A stretch of DNA of 6,328 bases from JBGTKH01 sp041744735 (lineage in GTDB: Bacteria; Planctomycetota; Planctomycetia; Pirellulales; Pirellulaceae), in the NCBI GenBank assembly GCA_041744735.1, contig JBGTKH010000454.1:1-6328 (forward strand), in the 5' to 3' direction. Both the position numbers and the translations under genes were made by a program. Within the stretch, counting starts at the first letter, position 1. Each line of letters starts with the position of its first letter. Shown here in pieces: positions 1 to 6,156 of this stretch. The notes beneath the pieces were generated by a model. The model saw nothing but the letters and a program-made list of their open reading frames with translations, was not told the origin of the DNA and searched no databases.

Positions 1-34
1 CGGTGGCGGCGTCCTCGGCGGCCCGTAAAGGCGG

Positions 35-1639
35 TCAAGGCCAGATCCTCTCGCCGCGATTCAGCGCGTTTAGGGCCTCGGCGAAGTTGTTGGCCACGTC
101 GCTCGGTTCCGCCTCAACTCGGCCGTACGTGTAACGGGCAAAGTTGCCCGGTGCACGTTCGTAATCCATCCACTCATTGAAGTAGAGCAAATCCAGAACC
201 ACGATTTGCTGATCGGGACCGTGACGGGCATTCCAGTCGCGGTACAAGTAGTCGGCCACGCCTTGGCGAAAGCGCTCGTTGCCTGCGTCGGTCAAATAAC
301 GGAACAGGTATCGCCAATGCTGGTTGGGAAATGTGTTGGCGATCCACTTCGGTTTCTCATAATCCACCGGCGCGCCGCCGCGCAGCACGTCGACCATCGA
401 ACCGTCGCGCAGCCGCGCTTGAGCTACGTACCAGCCGTTATTTCTCGGCGGCACGACGTACATGCTCCAGTGCTGCTGCAACATCGTCACCCGGCCAATC
501 CAACTCATGCTGGGCGGCATTACTGTGCCCGAGCGATCGCCATATAGCGTGGCTACGTTCCAGACGACCACGTACAGCAAGAAGAACAAGCACACGGCGC
601 CGCTTAAGAGCCGCGCCGCGAGTGCCGCGCGAGCGACGAGCGACGTTGAGGGTGGTTCGCCAACCGGCCGCACTGCCGCCGAACGCATGGGCCACAACCT
701 CCCCAGCCAAGACTCGATGCTGCTTACGAGTCGGCGCACGAATCGACTATCCCAAACGCAACTCGGCAAGAACACGGTCCATGCCGCTAATGAGATGAAT
801 GAAAACAGCCCGACGGTCAGACACAATTCGATGCCGACGTGCAACGCCGCAAAGGCAACGATCGCCGCCAGCCGCAGATAGCGCGTGCCCAACGGAAACC
901 AGACCAGCGCCGGGCCGAGCAACTCCAGCCACAACGTGCCGATCGTCAACCACTTCAAGAACTCCGGGAATCCAAGCAAGTATTGCCCAAACGGCTTGCC
1001 GAAATAGTCCAGCGACAGCGCGTAGTAAAGTCCGTCGCCGTGCAGCCAGTCGTCGTTGAGTTTCAGAAACCCCGTGAACCAATACATTAAACACAACTGC
1101 AGCAGCATCGCAGTTGTACCAACGGACACAATCGGCCGCATTGCACGTTCGCTGCCGCACCGGCGCCGCAGCGCGTCGACCGACCAGCACTGGCCCAGCG
1201 GCACGAAGATGGCCCAAAACAACATCACGCGCAGCAGCATGTCGCCGCCGTTGTACAACAGCGGCGCCCGGACGTGCAAAGAAGCCAGCATCAGAAACGA
1301 AACCATCGTGGCCAATCGCGTGTGGTAACCGACCAGCAGCATGAAGGCAAACAGGGCGGCGATCGCAAACAACGCGGCTTGGTACGCAACCGAGCCATGC
1401 AGATAATGCAGAGACCAATACCAGGCATTTGCCATGTAGTCTTTGCTGGCCGCGATGGGAAACATCCCGTCGTCAGCGTACATGGACCGCAAGTCCGCCG
1501 TATACAGCGCCAGATCGATCAGCAACAAGAGACCGGCGCAAATACGAAAGAGGGCCAGCGACCGCGGATCGATGCCGAATAGCTCGCCCAGTTTGGCTCG
1601 CCAAAACGCTTTGCGAACTAATGACAATTCGGAGCCCAT
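35..1639 (-). CDS. HTTM-domain (vitamin K-dependent carboxylase-like) integral membrane protein
   Basis: This 534-residue protein belongs to the HTTM family, membrane proteins related to vitamin K-dependent gamma-glutamyl carboxylase. The N-terminal FGIDPRSLALFRI segment (residues 21-33) is the typical family opening. It is followed by about eight or nine hydrophobic segments (roughly 32-48, 86-104, 107-122, 135-150, 172-190, 233-250, 256-275, 277-292, 342-364). YNGGDMLLR (129-137) is a family signature, and GFLKLNDDW (190-198) matches the carboxylase region GVKKLDADW as I remember it, keeping the lysine that serves as base in the human enzyme (here K193). After the last membrane segment, residues 380-534 form a soluble domain rich in W and Y, with NNGWYVAQARLRDG (400-413), as in planctomycete members. 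I chose ATG at 1639 because GGAGG lies five bases upstream; a TTG at 1663 has no such site and falls inside a palindrome. Substrate and true carboxylase activity are unknown. Confidence 0.92.
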   Translation of the reverse strand: MGSELSLVRKAFWRAKLGELFGIDPRSLALFRICAGLLLLIDLALYTADLRSMYADDGMFPIAASKDYMANAWYWSLHYLHGSVAYQAALFAIAALFAFMLLVGYHTRLATMVSFLMLASLHVRAPLLYNGGDMLLRVMLFWAIFVPLGQCWSVDALRRRCGSERAMRPIVSVGTTAMLLQLCLMYWFTGFLKLNDDWLHGDGLYYALSLDYFGKPFGQYLLGFPEFLKWLTIGTLWLELLGPALVWFPLGTRYLRLAAIVAFAALHVGIELCLTVGLFSFISLAAWTVFLPSCVWDSRFVRRLVSSIESWLGRLWPMRSAAVRPVGEPPSTSLVARAALAARLLSGAVCLFFLLYVVVWNVATLYGDRSGTVMPPSMSWIGRVTMLQQHWSMYVVPPRNNGWYVAQARLRDGSMVDVLRGGAPVDYEKPKWIANTFPNQHWRYLFRYLTDAGNERFRQGVADYLYRDWNARHGPDQQIVVLDLLYFNEWMDYERAPGNFARYTYGRVEAEPSDVANNFAEALNALNRGERIWP

Positions 1640-1661
1640 CGAGGCCTCCCCAAACAATCCC

Positions 1662-1687
1662 AACGTGCATTTTTAAAATTGCACGTT
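1662..1687. promoter_or_regulatory. 26-bp near-perfect palindrome upstream of the HTTM gene (possible operator)
   Basis: AACGTGCA at 1662-1669 is matched by TGCACGTT at 1680-1687, and the AT-rich core between them (TTTTAAAA, 1671-1678) is itself palindromic. Only the T/T pair at 1670/1679 breaks the symmetry of the whole 26 bases. The site ends about ten bases before the HTTM Shine-Dalgarno sequence on the minus strand. Length and symmetry suit a dimeric regulator binding site; no U-run follows on the minus strand, so an intrinsic terminator is less likely. The cognate protein is unknown. Confidence 0.5.
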
Positions 1688-1707
1688 TGACGGTCCTATC
1701 TCCCAAT

Positions 1708-1790
1708 TCGTTTAACCGCCAGCCGCAGGCGTGCGTGATAGTTCGCGTTGCGTAACTCAGAGCGCACGCCTGCGGCTGGCGGTTAAACGA
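1708..1790. repeat. REP-like inverted-repeat element, copy A
   Basis: The left arm 1708-1735 (begins TCGTTTAACCGCCAGCC) is perfectly complementary over 28 bases to the right arm 1763-1790 (ends GGCGGTTAAACGA). The 27-base loop (1736-1762) can fold further through AGTT (1740-1743) and AACT (1754-1757). A near copy lies at 4582-4665. The element sits 77 bases after the tsaD stop codon and upstream of the HTTM gene. It resembles REP/REPIN-type intergenic palindromes or a small non-coding mobile element. A role in transcript 3' end stability or termination is possible, but there is no U-tract. Confidence 0.9.
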
Positions 1791-1805
1791 GTCATGCGGC
1801 GATCA

Positions 1806-1811
1806 ATTATA
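1806..1811 (-). promoter_or_regulatory. Candidate -10 hexamer for the HTTM gene
   Basis: The minus strand reads a perfect TATAAT (from 1811 down to 1806), immediately preceded by the 8-base palindrome GAACGTTC (1812-1819). No convincing TTGACA-like -35 box lies 16-18 bases upstream, so this is weak. If used, transcription would start near 1799, and the HTTM leader would include the whole copy A hairpin and the 26-bp palindrome. Confidence 0.25.
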
Positions 1812-1867
1812 GAACGTTCCCCGAATGAAACTCGGTCTCGGTCGCTGAAAGCGAGATCCCCAAGCCG

Positions 1868-2890
1868 TCACATCCGGACTAATCCGGGGATCACGTCTAG
1901 ATCTAAACTTTCCACCAATCCGGCCCGCAGTCGTTCGATGGCAATGGCACCCATCACTGCGTTGTCGGTGCATAGAGCCGGCGGAGCGATGTGTAGTTCG
2001 ACGCTCGCAGAGGCGGCCGCTTGTTCCAGGCGTTCGCGCAGCCGGAGATTGGCGGCCACACCGCCGCCGACGCACAGTGTCGAAAGCCCCGTTCGTTCGA
2101 GGGCCAGTATCGCCTTTCCAACTAGGCAATCCACGACCGCGTCCTGAAAACTGGCCGCCAAGTCGGCCACTTGCTGCTCGGAAAGATTGATCTCGTCGAA
2201 CCGCGGCCGGCCGGGTCCGGCAATTTCGTAACGTACGGCGGTCTTCAAGCCGCTGAAACTGAAATCCAGCCGCTGGGGATCGTTAAGAAACGAACGCGGG
2301 AATCGATACGCCCGCGGGTTGCCCTTCTCCGCTGCCCGCGAAATTGCCGGGCCGCCGGGATACGGCAGTCCGAGCATGCTGGCCACCTTGTCGAACGCCT
2401 CGCCGGCAGCGTCGTCGATCGTGCCGCCCAAATAATGAAACGACGACGGAGCGTCGCAGCGATACAAACTGCTATGGCCGCCGCTCACAATCATGCCGAC
2501 ACACGGAAAGACGTTTTTACGGGCAGCCATGCGGCAGGCATAAATGTGAGCGTGCAGATGGTTGACTGCCACTAGCGGTTTGTCCAGCGCCAGACAAAGC
2601 GCCTTGGCCGCCACGAGCCCGACCAGCAGCGAACCGGCTAACCCAGGCGTGTTCGCGACAGCCACCGCGTCCAAATCACCAAGCTGAACGCCGGCCCGCC
2701 GTAACGTCTCGTCGATCACGGGCAGAATACGTTCGACATGGGCACGCGCGGCAATCTCCGGCACCACGCCTTGAAAACGTTCGTGCAGTTTGTCCTGCGA
2801 AGCGACCACCGACGACAACACTTCGAGTTGGTCGGTCACCACGGCGGCCGCCGTTTCGTCGCACGTGGTCTCCAGCGTCAGAATCTTCAT
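1868..2890 (-). CDS. tsaD: tRNA N6-adenosine threonylcarbamoyltransferase TsaD
   Basis: TsaD (YgjD/Kae1 family) transfers the threonylcarbamoyl group from threonylcarbamoyl-AMP to A37 of tRNAs that read ANN codons. In bacteria it acts in the cytoplasm with TsaB and TsaE, and TsaC makes the intermediate. The 340-residue length is normal for the family. Family landmarks are visible: the ASKHA nucleotide-binding start ILTLETTCDET (3-13), metal-binding HLHAH (111-115, giving H111 and H115 as in E. coli), MIVSGGHSSLY (133-143), LGGTIDDAAGEAFDKVA (154-170), PYPGGPAI (176-183), FSFSGLKTAV (210-219), VGGGVAANLRLR (274-285) and the late aspartate in CTDNA (307-311). The ATG at 2890 begins exactly at the conserved N terminus. 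The gene follows the S41 protease gene after 17 bases and has no strong Shine-Dalgarno sequence, so translation may be coupled to the upstream gene. Confidence 0.98.
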   Translation of the reverse strand: MKILTLETTCDETAAAVVTDQLEVLSSVVASQDKLHERFQGVVPEIAARAHVERILPVIDETLRRAGVQLGDLDAVAVANTPGLAGSLLVGLVAAKALCLALDKPLVAVNHLHAHIYACRMAARKNVFPCVGMIVSGGHSSLYRCDAPSSFHYLGGTIDDAAGEAFDKVASMLGLPYPGGPAISRAAEKGNPRAYRFPRSFLNDPQRLDFSFSGLKTAVRYEIAGPGRPRFDEINLSEQQVADLAASFQDAVVDCLVGKAILALERTGLSTLCVGGGVAANLRLRERLEQAAASASVELHIAPPALCTDNAVMGAIAIERLRAGLVESLDLDVIPGLVRM

Positions 2891-2907
2891 GGTGCCGCGA
2901 GACTGGT

Positions 2908-4365
2908 TTACTTCTTTGCTTGCGCGGCGTCCTTTTCCGCCTCTGCCGCGGCTGGCTTCTCCTCAGGCTGCTCTGTTCCCTTGGCCAACTGCTGATCCAG
3001 ATATTCGACCGCGCGCTGTAGTTGACGATCGACAAACGGCTTCTCGCCTTCGGCCGTCGCGGGTTCCGTCACGTCGTTCTTCACGATGTCGCGATCGCGG
3101 CGGTACTTGAGATACTCGGTCGATTCCGCGTCCGACAATTTTACTTCGAAGCCGTCGTTAGGCTTCACGCCCCACTCGTCACCGCCGTTGGCACCTTCAA
3201 AGCGATGGATGTTCTTGCCGCTGGGGCGTTGATAGCCCGACGTGGTCAGTTTCAACGCACTCCTGCCGTCTTCTAACTCGATGATGTTCTGCACGCTCCC
3301 TTTGCCCCACGTGCGTTCGCCGATGATCACGGCGCGCTGGTGATCTTGCAAACAAGCCGATACGATTTCGCTGGCACTGGCGCTGTAATGGTTCACCAGC
3401 ATCGCGATGGGAAATCCGGTAAACGAGCCGTCCTTGTGAGCATCCCATGCTCGCGTCGGCGTGTTGCGGCCCGCCGTGCTTACGATCCGCCCACCATCAA
3501 GGAACAGGTCACAGACTTCGATCGCGGTTGTCAACAGGCCGCCGGGGTTGTAGCGCAGATCGATAACCAGTGCGGACATGTCTTGCTTCTGCAAGCTTCG
3601 CAGCGCGTCGCGCAGCTCGTCGGTTGTGTGGCGGCTAAACGAACTGATCCGCACGTAGCCCACGTTCTTCTCCTCGTCGAGCATGAAATCCCACGACCCG
3701 TCATCGTTGCGGCGGTCGCCCATGACGGTCTCGACTCGAATGATATCTCGCTTCAGCGAAATGGTTTCGGTCTTGCCGTCGCCCGGATGCTTAACGGTAA
3801 TCGTAACACTGCTTCCAATCGGGCCCTTCATTTGCTTCACGGCCTCGTCCAGCGTGATCCCTTTGGTCGGCTTGCCCTCGATCTCCGTGATTTCGTCGCC
3901 GGCCAGCAACCCGGCGCGATGGGCCGGCGAACCGACGATCGGGCCGATGACCTTCAAGTGCCCTTCTTCGATCGAAACCTGAATGCCGATCCCGCTGAAT
4001 TCACTCTCCACGCCGCTCTTGAACCGGTCCAATTCCTCAGGCGGGATGTAATTCGAGTATTGATCCAGTTTGGAGACCATGCCCTTGATGGCGGCTTCCA
4101 TCAATTCGCGCCGGCTGATGTCCTTCACATAGTTTCGTTCGACCTGATCGAGCGTGTCGGCGAACAGTTGCAGCAGCTCCAGTTCTTCCTCGCGCTCCAG
4201 CCGGATTTTTTCTTCCGCCTTTGCCTTTTCCTCGGCGGTTTTCGCCACTTGCTCCGCAGCAGTATCGGCGGCTACGGTGCGCAACGAGGTCATGGGCAAT
4301 AAAGATGTGCTCACCAGGGCGAGCAATACAAACGCCAAAGAACGCAGCAGGCGGCCAGTTCGCAT
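2908..4365 (-). CDS. S41-family carboxy-terminal processing serine protease (CtpA/Prc type)
   Basis: This 485-residue exported protease probably trims or degrades proteins from their C termini outside the cytoplasm. A signal peptide (about 1-33: positive RTGRLLR, hydrophobic core, VAA before the mature part) leads into a charged, probably helical stretch rich in E and K (36-66). A PDZ domain follows (about 120-206, with SGIGIQV and SPAHRAGLLAGDEI). The S41 catalytic core has DLRYNPGG (269-276), SASASEIV (328-335) and GERTWGKGSVQ (349-359). Aligned to CtpA/CtpB, the Ser-Lys-Gln catalytic set is S330, K355 and Q359, so it should be active. The C terminus is a low-complexity Ala/Glu/Lys tail (464-485). 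The ATG at 4365 is preceded by GGAGGA with a six-base spacer and directly opens the signal peptide. An upstream TTG at 4629 would add 88 residues that run through the promoter and into a repeat, so I reject it. The gene is probably co-transcribed with tsaD. Confidence 0.96.
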   Translation of the reverse strand: MRTGRLLRSLAFVLLALVSTSLLPMTSLRTVAADTAAEQVAKTAEEKAKAEEKIRLEREEELELLQLFADTLDQVERNYVKDISRRELMEAAIKGMVSKLDQYSNYIPPEELDRFKSGVESEFSGIGIQVSIEEGHLKVIGPIVGSPAHRAGLLAGDEITEIEGKPTKGITLDEAVKQMKGPIGSSVTITVKHPGDGKTETISLKRDIIRVETVMGDRRNDDGSWDFMLDEEKNVGYVRISSFSRHTTDELRDALRSLQKQDMSALVIDLRYNPGGLLTTAIEVCDLFLDGGRIVSTAGRNTPTRAWDAHKDGSFTGFPIAMLVNHYSASASEIVSACLQDHQRAVIIGERTWGKGSVQNIIELEDGRSALKLTTSGYQRPSGKNIHRFEGANGGDEWGVKPNDGFEVKLSDAESTEYLKYRRDRDIVKNDVTEPATAEGEKPFVDRQLQRAVEYLDQQLAKGTEQPEEKPAAAEAEKDAAQAKK

Positions 4366-4498
4366 AACAGTTCCTCCGGGAACGAATGGTGGGTGGGTAT
4401 CGACCAAACGCGCGCACAAAAAACGCCACGCGACCGCAGCATCTGAGAGAGGAAATGGGCCGCGAGCGCAAATTGCTGTTCGGCTCGACTTACTCAAA

Positions 4499-4527
4499 AT
4501 TATACTGTACCCGCGGCGACCCGGCAA
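4499..4527 (-). promoter_or_regulatory. Sigma-70-like promoter for the protease-tsaD operon
   Basis: On the minus strand, TTGCCG (4527-4522) is followed after exactly 17 bases by a perfect TATAAT (4504-4499). Transcription would start near 4492, giving a leader of about 127 bases. The position downstream of repeat copy B and upstream of the protease ribosome binding site fits an independent promoter for the protease-tsaD pair. Confidence 0.5.
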
Positions 4528-4581
4528 CCGCGATGCGCGGCCACGCATGGCAAAAACCAGCGCCGCACCTCCCGTCCTAAC

Positions 4582-4665
4582 TCGTTTAACCGCAAGCCGT
4601 AGGCGTGCGCTCTTGTTAGCGCTGTGCAATGCAAGATCGCACGCCTACGGCTTGCGGTTAAACGA
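4582..4665. repeat. REP-like inverted-repeat element, copy B
   Basis: The left arm 4582-4609 (begins TCGTTTAACCGCAAGCC) is perfectly complementary over 28 bases to the right arm 4638-4665 (ends TTGCGGTTAAACGA). The loop (4610-4637) can extend the stem with TCTTG (4611-4615) and CAAGA (4632-4636). It matches copy A at 26 of 28 positions in each arm, while the loops are unrelated. It begins 25 bases after the DUF1207 stop codon on the minus strand, as expected of a 3'-end hairpin or an insertion in a neutral gap. Confidence 0.9.
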
Positions 4666-4690
4666 TTCCAGCGGCGAATTGGGTGACATT

Positions 4691-5695
4691 TTAGAAGTCA
4701 TACCAGACTCCACCGCCCAACTGCTGCTCGTGAAAGTCGAAGAACTCGAACTGATTGCTGCCGCCGTTCAGGTAATGGACCCCGACGCGCAACAGGTGTC
4801 CATGCTCGTCGGCGCGCCATGCCCAACCGGCTTGTGCCGTTAACGTGCCGCTGAAGTTCAACTCTTCTCGCAAGTGGCCGTTGACGGCGAAGAACGGTGC
4901 CCCGCGCGGACCGGTCGGCCTTAAGGGTGCATAGTCGAGCCCGAACTGAAACTCCCACGGCTCGCTAACGTCCGAGAAGAATGCCCAACCTGCCTCGGCG
5001 TAAATGCGAACATCGTCGGTCAAATAGAACGCATGTCCCAACACCAACACGTCGCGGACAAAATTCAGCCTCCGGAAGCCGGGATTCTTCGACAGGAACT
5101 CGTCGCCCAAATGCGAGCTGAGGTGGTAATAGGCAAACTTGGTCTGATGCCGGCCGAAGCCAAACGTAATCGGCAGTCCGCCGCGAAAGTCGGCCGAGCG
5201 AAAGTCGACGTCCTCGGGCACGTCCAAGCGCAATTGGGCGGAACCTTCTACGTCAATTTGAATGCCGCGCGGTATCAGCGCGTCGCGCGTGCCGTACCGA
5301 ACCAGGCCGACTCGGCCGCCGAGCGTTGCATCCCAGAGCACATCACTGCGGTCCAACCGACTGCGATCATGAATCACGTGAGCCGACAGCCGCGATTCTT
5401 TCACACCTGCCAGATACGATTTGTAGATCAGTCCGCTGGGCAGCGTTTGAAACGTCCACGCGTTATCACGGAAGTTTTCGCTCGGGTACAAATTCGCATC
5501 GCGATCCGCCCCAAGCAATTCGTCGAGATCAATGTATTCAATTTCCGGCCCCGCATCGTGGGGCACGCTTGCAACGTGCCACTCTGCAAGCGAAGCATCA
5601 CGCCCGCGCATTGATTGCGCATCAGCGATCCCCGAACTGACCGCAATCAGTCCGCCAATCACCGGCCAAGCTATCAACCACAGACTGCGGGGCAC
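4691..5695 (-). CDS. DUF1207 family protein, probable outer-membrane beta-barrel
   Basis: I recognise this as a DUF1207-type protein of unknown function, about 334 residues. The N terminus is a signal peptide: MPRSLW, then a hydrophobic stretch to about residue 22, with ADA before QS suggesting cleavage after residue 26. The mature part has many short amphipathic, aromatic-rich segments alternating with turns (for example KFAYYHLSSHLG, RIYAEAGWAFF, LTAQAGWAW, LLRVGVHYLNGG). It ends in GGGVWYDF, and a terminal phenylalanine is typical of outer-membrane barrel proteins. Location is therefore probably the outer membrane; the barrel is inferred, not shown. Two starts compete: TTG at 5701 is only three bases from AGGAG (5709-5705), whereas GTG at 5695 has a nine-base spacer, so I prefer GTG. 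The gene diverges from the thiamine-binding protein gene, and copy B of the repeat follows its stop. No link to its neighbours is evident. Confidence 0.82.
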   Translation of the reverse strand: MPRSLWLIAWPVIGGLIAVSSGIADAQSMRGRDASLAEWHVASVPHDAGPEIEYIDLDELLGADRDANLYPSENFRDNAWTFQTLPSGLIYKSYLAGVKESRLSAHVIHDRSRLDRSDVLWDATLGGRVGLVRYGTRDALIPRGIQIDVEGSAQLRLDVPEDVDFRSADFRGGLPITFGFGRHQTKFAYYHLSSHLGDEFLSKNPGFRRLNFVRDVLVLGHAFYLTDDVRIYAEAGWAFFSDVSEPWEFQFGLDYAPLRPTGPRGAPFFAVNGHLREELNFSGTLTAQAGWAWRADEHGHLLRVGVHYLNGGSNQFEFFDFHEQQLGGGVWYDF

Positions 5696-5725
5696 CAGCA
5701 ACGTCTCCTGAGCACGCGACCCGGC

Positions 5726-5754
5726 TTGCTGTCGCAGAATTGGGGGCGTAGTCT
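5726..5754 (+). promoter_or_regulatory. Weak candidate promoter for the thiamine-binding protein gene
   Basis: TTGCTG (5726-5731), a 17-base spacer and TAGTCT (5749-5754) give a poor but correctly spaced sigma-70-like promoter pointing to the gene at 5842. The left arm of the inverted repeat starts directly after the -35 box. Confidence 0.25.
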
Positions 5755-5793
5755 AACGTCAACGGCGAACCCGAAATAGGCCGAATTCTGCGA
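5732..5793. promoter_or_regulatory. 10-bp inverted repeat in the divergent promoter region
   Basis: TCGCAGAATT (5732-5741) is repeated in inverted form as AATTCTGCGA (5784-5793); the arm centres are 52 bases apart, about five helical turns. The pair lies between the divergent DUF1207 and thiamine-binding genes. It may be a paired operator or a shared promoter element. A 10-base perfect inverted pair is uncommon by chance in a 140-base gap, but no regulator is known. Confidence 0.4.
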
Positions 5794-5800
5794 GGTTCAA
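5773..5800 (-). promoter_or_regulatory. Weak candidate promoter for the DUF1207 gene
   Basis: On the minus strand, TTGAAC (5800-5795), a 16-base spacer and TATTTC (5778-5773) form a plausible promoter about 75 bases before the DUF1207 start. The right arm of the inverted repeat lies in the spacer, one base after the -35 box. Confidence 0.3.
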
Positions 5801-5841
5801 GGAAAGGGGTCGCTGGCAATCGAAATCAGAGGACTTGATCG

Positions 5842-6156
5842 ATGGTCTTGTTGGAATTCAGCATTTCGCCGTTGGAAAAAGGGGCCAGTGTCAGTCAGTA
5901 CGTCGCGCGCAGCTTGGAGATCGTCGAGAAGAGCGGATTGGACTATCGCTTGCATGCGATGGGCACAATCGTGGAGGGAGAACTCAACCAGGTACTTGAC
6001 CTTCTCAAACGCTGCATCGACGCCATGGCCGCCGACTGCGACCGGATTACCTGCACAGCGAAGCTCGATTACCGCAAAGGATACTCCGGCCGCTTGGAAT
6101 CAAAAGTCGCCAGCGTCGAGGAAAACCTCGGCCGCCCGCTAAAGAAGGTTTTATGA
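5842..6156 (+). CDS. Thiamine-binding (MTH1187/YkoF-type) family protein
   Basis: This 104-residue protein matches the MTH1187 family (Thiamine_BP, PF01910), small ferredoxin-like-fold proteins that form oligomers; related proteins have been found to bind thiamine or its derivatives. The family pattern is clear: first strand LLEFSISPLEKGASVSQYV (3-21), helix SLEIVEKSGLDYRLHAMGT (24-42), IVEGELNQVLDLLKRCID (43-60), then DRITCTAKLDYRKG (66-79) and a C-terminal helix. The length is normal for the family. It has no signal peptide, so it should be cytosolic. The start ATG at 5842 is preceded by AGAGGA with an eight-base spacer. No thiamine riboswitch is visible upstream, so a direct role in thiamine metabolism rests only on the family name. 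The stop overlaps the start of the next frame (ATGA at 6153-6156). Confidence 0.9.
   Translation: MVLLEFSISPLEKGASVSQYVARSLEIVEKSGLDYRLHAMGTIVEGELNQVLDLLKRCIDAMAADCDRITCTAKLDYRKGYSGRLESKVASVEENLGRPLKKVL

Larger units (their letters stand above)
4366..4690. other. Intergenic region with repeat, promoter and leader; no gene seen
   Basis: This 325-base gap between the DUF1207 stop and the protease start holds, in minus-strand order, repeat copy B (4665-4582), a sigma-70-like promoter (4527-4499) and a leader of roughly 125 bases up to the GGAGGA ribosome binding site (4377-4372). The open frames crossing the gap encode no recognisable protein and take part of their sequence from the repeat. I see no riboswitch or other known RNA structure in the leader. 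Confidence 0.6.

Noticed and set aside
747..1418. 223-residue minus-strand open frame inside the HTTM gene
   Set aside because: It is out of frame with the HTTM gene, is Arg/Ala/Val-rich as expected of a shifted GC-rich frame, and shows no domain; the overlapping HTTM frame has clear family motifs.
1708..1790. CRISPR repeat or insertion-sequence end
   Set aside because: Only two copies about 2.9 kb apart, with no regular spacers and no transposase gene between or beside them; an independent palindromic element explains it better.
1841..1855. Small hairpin (CGCT/AGCG around GAA) just after the tsaD stop as an intrinsic terminator
   Set aside because: The stem is only about four bases and no T-run follows on the minus strand.
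1731..2147. 138-residue plus-strand open frame starting in repeat copy A
   Set aside because: It begins in the repeat, runs antisense through the end of tsaD and is a Ser/Arg-rich shadow without homology signals.
3340..4302. 320-residue plus-strand open frame antisense to the protease
   Set aside because: Its length is explained by codon bias in the opposite strand; it shows no recognisable motif, while the minus strand encodes a complete S41 protease with its catalytic residues.
5702..5841. Thiamine pyrophosphate riboswitch before the thiamine-binding gene
   Set aside because: The conserved CUGAGA and the 3' conserved block are absent on the plus strand. A CTGAGA at 4443-4448 lies elsewhere and lacks the rest of the structure.
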